64,000 nt of DNA from Megalobrama amblycephala. Taxonomy: Eukaryota > Chordata > Actinopteri > Cypriniformes > Xenocyprididae. The stretch lies in the NCBI RefSeq assembly GCF_018812025.1, contig NC_063061.1, positions 35,330,115 to 35,394,114 of the forward strand, in the 5' to 3' direction. Position 1 is the stretch's first letter. Each line of letters opens with the position of its first letter. The position numbers were made by a program, and so were the translations under genes. Below the pieces are notes generated by a model. The model ran no database searches, was not told the DNA's origin, and saw only the letters and a program-made list of their open reading frames with translations. Positions 22,237 through 34,200 of the stretch are shown here, in pieces.

Positions 22237-25200
22237 TTATCGTGATTTCAATCTGCAGTGATGTGGTTTCTCCACTGCATGGATCTTCATGTGTATTTTC
22301 AGCTGATTTTTAAAAGAGAAACTCTTTCCACACTGATCACACGTGTGTGGCTTCTCTCTGCTGTGGATCCTCTCGTGTGTTTTCAGATTTGATGAATCAC
22401 TGAATCTCTTGTTACACTGTGAACACTTGTAAGGTTTTTCTCCAGTGTGGATCCTTTCATGTGTTTTCAGAGATGATGAATCACTGAATCTCTTGTCACA
22501 TTGTGAACACTTGTAAGGTTTTTCTCCAGTGTGGATCTTCTCATGTGTTTTCAGATATGATGACTGATTAAATCTCTTGTCACAGTGTGAACACTTGTAA
22601 GGTTTTTCTCCAGTGTGGATCCTTTCATGTGTTTTTAGAGATGATGAATCACTGAATCTCTTGTCACACTGTGAACACTTGTGAGGTTTTTCTCCAGTGT
22701 GAATTCTCTGGTGCACTTTTAAATACTTTAATGTAGTAAAAGTCTTCTCACACTCAAAACACATGTACTCTCTCACACCAGTGTGTATTTTCTCATGTTT
22801 ATTTAAATAATACAGCAGTGAAAAACTCTTTCCACACACAGAACATGAATGTGGCTTCTCCTTTGTATGAACTGTCAGATGTTTCTTCAGGTTTGTTGCC
22901 CAGAGAAACGTTTTGCTGCATTCATGACATTCGAACTGCTTCTCTCTGGTGTGAACTGCACTGTGAATCTTAAGACTTTGTTTTGATGTAAAACTCTTCC
23001 CACACTGATCACATGTGAACGGCTTCTCTCCTGTATGAATTCTCATGTGTTCCTTAAGATTTCCTTTTTGTGTGCAGTTCTTCCCACAATGATCACATGT
23101 GAACGGCTTCTCTCCGGTGTGGATCCTCATGTGTGCTTTAAGGTTTGATGATTGACTGTAGCTCTTCCCACACTGATCACATGTGAACGGCTTCTCTCCA
23201 GTATGAACTCTCATGTGAATCTCAAGATGTTGTTTCTTTGAGAAACTCTTTCCACACTGAGTGCAGGTTGTAGATTTCTTGTCTCTTCTTTTATTTAGAA
23301 ATGTCTTTTTAGTCTTTAAGTGACTCAAAGATTTTTCTCCAGGTTTGTCATAATGTTCCTCCTTTTCACTCTCCTCCTTCACTTCCATCAGCTCTAAAAT
23401 GAAAGAAAAAGTTAATTTTCAGTATATTAATGTAATTCAAAATGAGGATTATGAAGTGAAAGAACTTAAAAGTGAACCTTCATGTACTGAAGTAGACAAC
23501 TGCTATGAAATATACTGATCACTTTGATGTCTTTTTATATATTTATTATGTCCCTGAAACAATTATTATATTTAAAACATTATTTTGACAAATCAAAAGT
23601 TTCTGTAGTGAGAATTATTAAATATGTTGATGAATCACAATTATTGACATATTTTGACACCAACTTCTATATTTTATGAAAAATACAAATTTATCAATAA
23701 CTATAAATCATATTTTGCTTAAGTCAAGCTTAAAAACCTGTCAGCCATTCTGGAAAGTGAATTTACTTGATATAGTTTGGTGTTTTCTGATATTACTGTT
23801 TTTTTTTTTATTTTGAAACATGTCTCAAATTTTGGTTACATTGTTGCAAATTTTGAACCAGATATAAAATAAATGTAAAATAATATGTATTCTGACCTGA
23901 TGTTGACAATCAATATGAACATTTTTCAAATCTCACTTTACTGACCATTTGTTTAATATTAGATTAACTGCATATCTAGATATTGGTGTCACATTGTGAG
24001 AAATAACAGTAGTCTTTAATTAAAGCAGTTTGTAGGATTTTCTCATATATCCTGACTCCAATAATCAGTTTCTATCAGCAAACACTCAGAATAAAGTGAG
24101 ATGTTCTGAATGTTGATAGTCTGAGGATCATCAATATTAACAGAGAAACTGCTGAAAACACTCTTTATTTCATGTCAATAGTTCCTGTTTTCACCTCATT
24201 TATTATGCTGATGTCTTCAGATCTGCTGTAAATTGACACTTAAAGATTATTTCATTGCTGTCAACAGACTGAGGGGATTTGTGGACCTCAAATATACAAT
24301 TATTTTTGTCTTTGTGCTTTTAACTGACTTTCTTACAGTTCTTTACTACTTTTCTAGATATCTGTCAATATTTTAATGGAGAAACAGAATGAAGTTCTGA
24401 ATTACCATAAGATGCTTTACGTTAGACAGGTATACATGCTTAATGCATTTAGTTTATGGGTGAAATGCAAAAAGGCTTAATATGGCACAAAAATAATTAA
24501 TTAAAAAAGAAAAAAAAAGTAATTTGAAACATTAAAAGACATTTATTTTAGTGGGTTTTCTATGTAAAATCGCTTTTGTACATTTCATTTGATGCAGACA
24601 CTACAGTTTGATATCTGGACTTTAACCCTATATAAACAAACTCATTAACTGATTTTTTTTTTTTTTTTTTGGCAGATATGGGGTGTATTCCGGAAAGCAG
24701 GGTTAATTTACTGTCACATATACCCTGAACTCTCAGTTGATTAACCCAAACTTTGCTTAGTAAGTTCAGCCAACCCCGAGTATATTCCCGGTTAACACAC
24801 TAGACCAGGGCTATTCAATTGGTGGCCCTCGTGCCACATGCGTCCCCGAAGCAACCACCAAGTGGCCCTGCGTAGTCTAGCAACACACAAACAATGCAGA
24901 GCGTGCCGGTAGTAGCTTAGATTACTATCAATATGACTTTCTCAACAGTGAAGCCTAGATTACTATCAATATGACTTTCTCAACAGTGAAACGTAAAATT
25001 GCCAATGAAATACAGTGAAGGAGGGATAGGTGGAATTGCGCTGAATGACACACAACAGAAGCGGTCTCTCTCTCGCACACGATCAGTTCTCCTTGCGAAT
25101 GAACAGGCAAATACATGTGTACACAGATGTCTAAATATCCATCGTAAGGAGTATCTCACGTGAATACAGTCGGTTACGGCTTAAGAGGACGTAAACAGGT

Positions 25201-28200
25201 GGGCAATAACTGGATATGCGTCAGTTACGTCCATGCATTCAGCAGCAATATTAAATAGGCCTGTATGTCATTAATGTTAATCAAACAACAAAAGATGTTA
25301 TATAAATGTAGGCTATATGTTTAATAAAGCTACTGTATCTGAAAAAAGATTATTTTTAATTTACTATTGTTTTTGTAATTTGCTTTTTTGTTCTTTTATA
25401 TAGTCTAACACAAATAACTTATAAAATGTCTCATATTAGCCCATAATCATATTGTCTACCTCTTGCCCAACTGTACATACAGGCGCACCGTTAGCACGGG
25501 GTACAGGGGGGTCAGGACCCCTGCAGTTTGGAAAAGACAGAAATCGACCCCCGCACTTTTGATAAGGGCTGCTTCAATCAGTCACAATATATCACCTTTT
25601 AGCTTAGGATATTTTCTTTCAAATGAGACCATTTTCACGTTTCCAGCAGATGTTTCCAGTCTACAGGCCGCATTCGCTTACCAAAGCGATGTGCTCAAGG
25701 AGTTCAGAGACCAACTGGCTAAAGCCCAAGCAGCTAACGACTACCTCACTGAACATTTACAATCGCCTATGCCCAGGAAGGTAAGCTTTGCTTTACCTGA
25801 GAAATTTAACGGTTCTGCGGATCAATGTAAAGGCTTTCTCCGGCAAGTCGACATCTATTTCATGCATCAGGGATGTGACTTTGATTCTGATGAAAAGAAA
25901 TGTGCATTTCTCATGTCTGTATTGACTGGTAAAGCGATTGAGTGGGCCGCGGCTTTCTGGGAATATGATCCTTTGTTTCGTACATCCTATACATATTTTG
26001 TGAAACAACTCAAGGAAGTAATTGAGTATCCAGCAGGTGGCAAGGATGTTTCGACTCGTCTCATTCAGTTAACCCAGGGCCGCAGAACAGCCGGAGAGTA
26101 CGCCATTGAATTCAGAACACTCGCTGCACAAAGTGGCTGGAATTACGTTTCTCTCAAAGCCATGTTTCAACGCAGTCTAAACCTCCAACTACAGACTGAA
26201 CTGGCATGTAAAGGTGAGGATCTCTCTTTTTCTGACTATGTAACATTGGCCATCAAGATTGACAATCTCATGCGGAGTAATCAGGCCCATTTCAAGCCAT
26301 TGTTTCAGGGAAACCTGCCCACCCAGTCAGTTTCCAGCCCTATCCAGTCTAATGACCAGGCTAATCCTGAACCTATGCAACTAGGAGTCACCAAGCTATC
26401 CAGTGAAGAGAGATCACGACGGCTCGTCAATAATCTGTGCTTTTACTGCGGGGAAGCAGGCCACTGCAACTCATCATGTCCACTCAAAGCCCGGAGGAGC
26501 ACCATTGAACACAACCGGGTGAGTGTTGATAACCTCTTGCTTCCTACCACAAAATCACTCATGACATTGGTACAGATTTCTACTGATAGTGAATCCTTTG
26601 AATTTACAGCGCTGATAGACTCTGGTTCAGCCCTCAACTTGATCCACCAAGACCTCATCACGGCATTCAAGATTCCTACTCAAGCCTGCAACCCTCCACT
26701 TAAGGTCAACGCTGTCAACAATAAGCCCATCGGTAAAGGTATCACTCAGCAAACTCTGCCCATGCAACTCAAAGTCGGACTGTTCCATCAAGAAATGATC
26801 ACATTCTACATCATCAACTCTCCACGTCATGAAATCATCCTTGGATATCCCTGGTTAACTGTTCACGACCCAGTCATCTCCTGGCTCCATGGTGAGATCA
26901 CCATGGTGGTCACCATTTTGTTTCTCCCACTGTTTAACTCACAAAATCCTGAAACCATATCTATCCATGAGCATCGAAAGCCCTGAGTGTAAACCTGTAA
27001 CCATCCCGTCATGCTACCAGGACCTCCAGGAGGTTTTCAGTAAAACCAAGGCAACACTACTACCACCTCATCATCCTTGGGATTGTGCGATTGACCTCCT
27101 ACCCAACGCTATGCCACCTAAGAATAAGATTTATCCCCTGTCACGTCCTGAGAGTCAAGCTATGGAGGAGTACATCGAAGAGGCCCTCAGTTCTGGTTTC
27201 ATCCGCCCATCTACTTCTCCAGCAGCTGCAGGTTTTTTCTTTGTGGAGATGAAAGATGGAGGACTTCGGCCTTGCATCGACTACAGAGGTTTGAATCAAG
27301 TTACAGTTAAATTCTGCTATCCACTACCATTAGTTCCTGCAGCACACTTGAACAGTTACGTGAGGCCAAGATTTACACCAAGCTCAACCTCAGAAGTGCA
27401 TATAACCTCATTAGGATCAAGGAGGGTGATGAGTGGAAAACTGCCTTCCTGACCACTAGGGGGCACTATGAATACCGGGTTATGCCGTATGGCCTGTCCA
27501 ATGCACCTGCTTTCTTCCAATCCTTCATTAACGAGATCTTCCGGGACATCATGAACAAGTACGTGGTCGCCTACATTGATGACATCCTGATATATTCCAA
27601 GACCAAAGAGGAGCATAAGAGTCACGTCAGGACCGTACTTAACAGGCTACTAAAACATCAACTCTACGTCAAGGCTGAAAAGTGTGAATTTCATGTGCAG
27701 CGAACATCATTCCTGGGGTACAACGTCAGCCATCAAGGTGTGGAGATGGATAACTCTAAAATCACAGCAGTCACTGAATGGCCACAACCCAACACAGTCA
27801 AAGAAATTCAACGTTTCCTGGGATTCGCCAACTTCTACCGGAGGTTCATCCACAACTACAGCCAGATAGCTGCACCCATGATGTCCCTGCTCAAAGGTAA
27901 ACCATCACGACTCAAATGGACTGATCAAGCCACTCAAGCTTTCACTAATCTAAAAAACAGTTTTACAACGACTCCTATACTAAAACATCCAGACCCAAAC
28001 CTACTGTTCATTGTTGAAGTAGATGCTTCAGATTGTGGGATAGGAGCAGTTCTTTCTCAGCGACACGGACAACCAGGCACGCTGTTTCCATGTGCCTACT
28101 TCTCACGCAAGCTCACAGATGCAGAACACAACTACGATGTTGGAAACAAGGAACTTCTTGCCATTAAAGCAGCTATAGAAGAGTGGAGACATTGGCTAGA

Positions 28201-31200
28201 GGGTTCCATCCATCCCTTTCAAATCATCACAGATCACAAGAACCTCGAGTACATCAAGAGCGCCAGCAGTTACATGGGACTTAATGGAAGAGATCCAACG
28301 TGAACAACAAAATGACCCCACATCACCTGGCTGTCCACCCAACAAGCACTACATTCCTGCAAGTCTTCGAATCCAAGTATTGCAATGGGTCCATACCTCG
28401 CTATACTCAGGCCATCCTGGTATCTCACGAACCCTTCATCTAACCCAGAATTCATTTTGGTGGCCATCCATGGTTAAGGACGTGGCCAACTATGTAAAGT
28501 CTTGCTCTGTCTGCGCTCAATCCAAGACACCCAAAGAGTTACCATCCGGTCTGTTGCAACCCCTGCCTATCCCTCAAAGGCCTTGGTCACACCTCTCCAT
28601 TGACTTCATCACTGACCTTCCTCCCTCGAATGGATTTACAACCATCTTGGTTATCATCGATCGGTTCTCCAAAGCATGCTGATTAATCCCACTGAAGGGT
28701 CTTCCCACAGCCATGGAAACCGCTCAAGCTATGTTCCATCATGTCTTTCGTACCTTTGGAATACCTGAAGACATCGTGTCTGACAGAGGAACCCAATTCA
28801 CGTCTCAAGTATGGAAGGCATTTTGTAAACAACTGGACATAAACGTGAGTCTAACTTCTGGTTATCACCGACGGGCAGGTTGAGAGATTGAATCAGGAGA
28901 TTGGCAGGTATCTCAGGTCATACTGTGGTTGTGAACAGTATCGCTGGTCAGAGTTTCTACCATGGGCAGAGTATGCGCAGAACTCTTTGAGGCATTCCTC
29001 CACTGGACTTACACCATTCCAATGTGTGCTAGGATACCAACCCCCCATGTTCCCGTGGTCTGGTGAACCTTCCCTAGTACCTGCAGTCGATGACTGGAAT
29101 CGACAGGAATCCGGAAATCCAGGCCAACCATCGACGACGCCCACATCCTCCCTACCAACCTGGACAAAGGGTCTGGCTCTCGACGCAGGACCTGAAACTG
29201 TGGCTGCCCAGCAGGAAGCTCAGCCCGAGGTATGTAGGCCCATTGAAAATTTTAAAACAGATTAACAGCTAACAGCTAACTACCGTGTCTCTCCATCTTT
29301 CCATGTCTCTTTCCCAAACTGGTCCACCCGGATGCTGACCCCAACGTCGAGAATCGTGAGTCACTGCCACCGCTAGATATTGATGGAACTCCAGCGTATG
29401 CGGTAAGGGAGTTGTTGGACTCCAGACGGAGAAGGGCTCAGCTCCAATACTTGGTGGACTGGGAGGGGTACGGACCAGAGGAGAGATCTTCGGTAGCCGC
29501 CCACGACATCCTGGATCCATCATTAACGGAGGAATTCCACCGAGCCAGACCCGACCGTCCAGCACCACGACCACAGGGACGTCCCCGTCGAGCGCCAGGA
29601 GTCGCTCCTGGGGGGGGGGGGGATTCTGTAACGCCACGCCAGCAGAGGGAGCCCTCGCCTGAGTACTGACTGAGTGCCGCTCCCTCTGCTTCACCTGTCA
29701 CTTCCTGTTTGGTGGACATTTAAGCATGGCCATTGCCATTGATACCTTGCAAAGTATTGCCAGTTTACCTGCCTTACCGAGTGTTTCTACCATTGTCTGT
29801 TTGCCATTCTGATCACGACCATTGCCTGTTTGACCTGTTTTTGCCTTTTGGATTTCCCTTCTTTTTTGTTGCCAGGATTGGACTGCCTCACTGTGTTTGA
29901 ATCTCTGCCTGGATTAAAAAAAAAAACGGAGTGGGTGGATTTTTATCACTATAGGGTGGTTGTGTACACACACTGCCAACACACATTTATGTCCAAACAC
30001 CATGCAAAAGTGAATTTTGCATAATAGGTCCCCTTTAATAACTCAATAAACGCGTTTGCTTTATGAGACGAGCTTAATCAACAAGCCCAAATACGCTTAT
30101 AATGAGTGACCATGGCAACACAGACCGTGCTCTGTGTGAAACAGGCTTACAGAAGCATAAACACGACGCCTCCGTCGAATGTAACGTTAGTGTGTTAAAT
30201 TTGTGAAAATAACAAGTGTTTTGTCACTTTAATATTACTTTGGTCACGATAACGGATACCAAACACGAGAGACGCCAGAACGTCGCTATGGTTTCCAAGC
30301 TGTCAATCATTGCATTTTCAAGAGTGAGTCATGTTCTCTACACACATGTAGGCCTAATGATAATTTAGTGGATTCACTCCCACATTTAAATGCGGTTGTC
30401 ACTCCTGAAACTTACAGTGTGTACGTGGCTGTGCGCAAACATAGATCAAAAGGAACAGAGGGCTCAGATTCTGATGGCACCTCTGAAGAAGAAGAGGAGC
30501 TCTGAAGATATGTGATTCAAATGATAGATAGATGAAATGTTTGCACTTTCTGTGCATATTTTGTTCTATGCATTGTACTTTATATGCGTTTTTCATGCCA
30601 ACAATGTTAATAAAAATGATCAAATGCATTCAGTGGCACTCATAATTTCTTTTATTTTCACCAGAAAAAAAAATTGGCTAGTGGAAATTCTGATTGACTG
30701 GTAACTTTAGAAAGTTACCAGCCACATTGGCTGGTGATCAAAAAAGTTAATTTAGAACCCTGATGGCATCTATAGAGATATCTGAAAGCGAAATGAAAGT
30801 GATTGTTGACTCGACCAGCAATGCAGAGGGGAGGACACACAAGAGGAAACCTGCGCATTTAATTGGAGTATACTGTAATACTGCATTTACAATGCTTATC
30901 AATGGCGTGCACTTTGATATCGAAAGTGAAAGTGATATCTAATACAAAAGAAACACCTAGTTGATAATCAATTTGTGTTAAAACAGTCGATCTGGCGCTG
31001 GGATGTGTTCTTTTTGAAATCATGTTAAGTGCTCGTTGCCGCTGTTATCAGAGTTCTCCGTGCTCGTGCTCACTGCGCAGACTTCACACGGACGAGCGCT
31101 TCAATTCTCTCTATTCGTTACGTTGAAATCACAAAACAAAATACGCATAAACGTGTCCCTGCTCTTGATATACAATCAGTGATGAACATCTTTTGTTTTA

Positions 31201-34200
31201 ATGAGAAAAAAAAATCATACGTTTGGATTAGAACCCAGAACCTCTTGTACGCTAAACGAAAATGCTGCCACTAGTCCATCAATCCAATCCAATCCAATCC
31301 ACTTTATTTATATAGCACATTTAACAAACAACAGTTTCCAAAGTGCTGCACAAAATAAAAAATAAATAAATAAATAAATACTCTATTAAACTTCACCAGC
31401 CTCCATTCAAACAATAAAAACTAGTAAAATTGAATGAGCAATACAAGAAACAGTCTATAGTCAATAGTGGATCCGTCTACTTATTTATTAACTAATATAC
31501 ATACTCTCGAGATTGATGACATATTGTAATATAGCAGATGTAAGGAAAAAAAACTACCATATTAATTTTAATATCATATTATTATTGTAATAATACAAGT
31601 ACAACACCCACACACCCCCCTCCCGGATCGCAGCTTGGTCCCCCCCACTTTAAAAATGTCTCCTGCACCCCATGTACATACCAGCTGATATACAATGTAG
31701 TCTTGATTTGGGTGGTAAATCTGCATTTAAAAGTTTGAAAGGGTTTTAAATCTTCTAAATCAAGTAAAATGACTCAAAATAAAGTAATTTAAGTATAACA
31801 AAGTCAACGTTTAATCATATAAAATGTAATTTACCAACATCAAAATGGTGGCCAGTGAAAATGCTGAGTGGCTAGTAATTTGGAAAACCACTAGCCACAG
31901 TGGCAGGTGAGCAAAAAAGTTCATGTCAAGCCCTGATTGCATCTTACAACAAGAGCTGTGCAAACTGATCAATGTTAAAAGAGAAACAATGAATAAATCT
32001 TATGTTTTTCAATAAATTTGTTTGTGTTGGTTTTAAAGTTTTGCCGCTGAAATGACTGGCACAGCTAACCTTCTTGGTTTGAAAATCTGGCCCAACTGAA
32101 TTTGTAATGGAATAGCCCTGCGCTGGACATTCTCAACAGAGCGACGAATCGATGATTCACCATGGAAACAAATGCTAAGAAAAAGCACGCCATTCTACTT
32201 CATTCTTCTTCTTTTGTTTAATGGCGATTTACATAACCTACTTGGTGCTGATGTTGATGCAAGAAAAAAAGACTGTGCTGTCTGCTATGGCTAACTAGTT
32301 CGACGGTGTATTTAGTCAGACCCTAAGCAGAGCTGAAGAAGGCATCAGTCCATTGGAGCAGATGGATATGTATGAAAGAGAAGCTACGCTACCAGCTGAC
32401 GAAAACCCTCTCAGTTGGTGGCAAAAACTGTGCGGTATGTTTGTTTCCACATATTACGCAGCTGGCAAAGACATTGACCATACCTGCCACATCGGTCAGA
32501 GGTGCGTTTCCCAAAGCGAATTATGGTCGCAAGTTCCGTCGTTATCAAGAGAGTTCAGTAGGACTTACGGCCATAGTTGACTAACAATGTTTTCGGGAAA
32601 CACACCCCAGAGCTGAGCGCGTGTTTTCATCAGATGGAAACATTGTCAAAAAAAAAAAAGAAGTGTTTTGATGTGTAGTCCGCGGATTGTTTCTGAATGG
32701 CAGGTCGCTAATTTGTGTTCATGTAACATTAGTAGACAAACATTACGCTAACATTACACTACAAACATTACGCTGTCTGTTGAAGAGTGTTTACTCAGGT
32801 TAGTGATGTACTTACAGTTTTTATGCACTTTTTGTTACCTTTCATGCACATTAATGACATCTTTTATTTAAAACAGTTGTTTAAAAAAAAAAGTGAATGT
32901 CATTTCATTTCAATAAAATATGCGATGCTTGATTTGATGTGTATTTGCTTATTGTGCTCGCTAGCGCTCTCTTGTGGCCATAGTAGACAATAAAGTACTC
33001 TTTTCCTCTAACATTAAGTATTGCCTTTAGAATTTGAATATAATTCGAATTTTTCAAATATTTCAGAAAGAATTTCGAATTTAGCTTTTCAGCCATTTTC
33101 TTTTGACAGCCCTACTCTGAATCGGTGGTCTTATGTCGTACAGTGAGAGAGGTTCAAAGATGGCCTTTTTCCTGGTCTTGTTACCAAAGATAGCCTACAG
33201 TAATTTTCTGACAGCATCATAAATTCAGCATGATCATCTCTCATTGTGTTTGCTGCTACGACCAACGTCTACTGACCAGCCAATGAAAATGCGACATGAA
33301 ATCAATGCGACATGGAGCTAAAATGATTTTCAAAATAAAATTATAGACGATTAGAGGAGCAGTAATTTATAAATTAGCAAGCAACAAGCACATTTTCATA
33401 TTCATAAGGCGTCTTCAGACCTTTATTTTGAAATGGCAATGAACATGAAAAATCATTAAAGACTGGTTGAGACATGTTTGTTTTCATGCCAGGAGTTCAA
33501 AACATCCATTAAATTTTTGGAGAAAAAAAAGGTCTGAAAATGTTTTTAATAGAAAAAAAAAAAAATACATTTATGATTGTGGCAGCAATCTATAACCCAC
33601 ATACATGTTGTTTTTATGTTTATTAAAAGGCTGAATTCATATAAAATTCTGCCAAACTTCCCAAACTACTTCTATATAGGATGTCTACTTCATATATTTT
33701 ATGAAATTATGGAAATATATGCTTCAGATCACTCAAACCATATATTGAAATGGTGGTGCTCAGTAATGGAGCTTGGGTGTCATCTAGTGAAGAAGTGTGG
33801 TACTGCGTCCAAACAAAATCGTACTGAAAGCTCTTTTTTGAGATCAACCTGAAATTTGAAACACAACTTTTCAAGATTTTTGGCTTTAATTTCCTTGCAG
33901 TTTTAGATTAAATCTTGTTTAAAACATTTTTTTTTATAATATATTGTATTTTTGCATTTTCATAAACAAACTTCTATAACTTTTATTCTGATTCACTTAC
34001 ATGAGGTTATTTCCAGAGTTGGGTATAACGCGTTACTGTAGTCTAATTACTCCTGATAACGCAGTAATGTAACGCATTACATTTTAAATTTATGTAATTT
34101 GATTACAGTTACTGATGTTACTTGCGTTACAAGAAAAAAAATATTAGGTAAAGTGCATTTCTAAAGAAATCACGTGTGGCGCGGATGCGTCATTATGAAT

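Larger units (their letters stand above)
25630..29925 (+). mobile_element. Ty3/Gypsy retrotransposon with chromodomain, 5'-truncated and decayed
   Basis: Domain order Gag-protease-reverse transcriptase-RNase H-integrase-chromodomain, followed by a G-run/purine tract and an LTR start (TGTAACGCCACGCC at 29626). This is the chromovirus order known in fish (sushi-type). No 5' LTR lies upstream, and the left breakpoint is near 25630. The coding region is split by several frameshifts, a stop at 28680-28682 and deletions in RNase H and integrase, so it cannot be autonomous. Confidence 0.88.
24806..32120. mobile_element. hAT-type element hosting a nested Gypsy and other repeats
   Basis: The left end CAGGGCTATTCAATTGGTGG (24806) mirrors the right end, which runs from AACTGAATTTG to AATAGCCCTG (to 32120). 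Flanking octamers CACTAGAC and CGCTGGAC agree at six of eight positions, both differences being A/G transitions, as expected of an aged 8-bp duplication. The 7.3 kb span is inflated by nested insertions: a degenerate Gypsy element (about 25630-29925), hAT right-end fragments and a retroposon tail. No intact transposase of its own was recognised. Confidence 0.65.

Noticed and set aside
25463..25630. First part of the 507-codon open frame as the true Gag N-terminus
   Set aside because: The text before about 25630 resembles neither Gag nor a retroelement leader and lies left of the apparent insertion breakpoint; the frame is open there by chance.
29269..29719. Minus-strand 90-140 codon frames opposite the chromodomain
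   Set aside because: They are antisense shadows of the Gypsy integrase/chromodomain region, which has clear homology on the plus strand.
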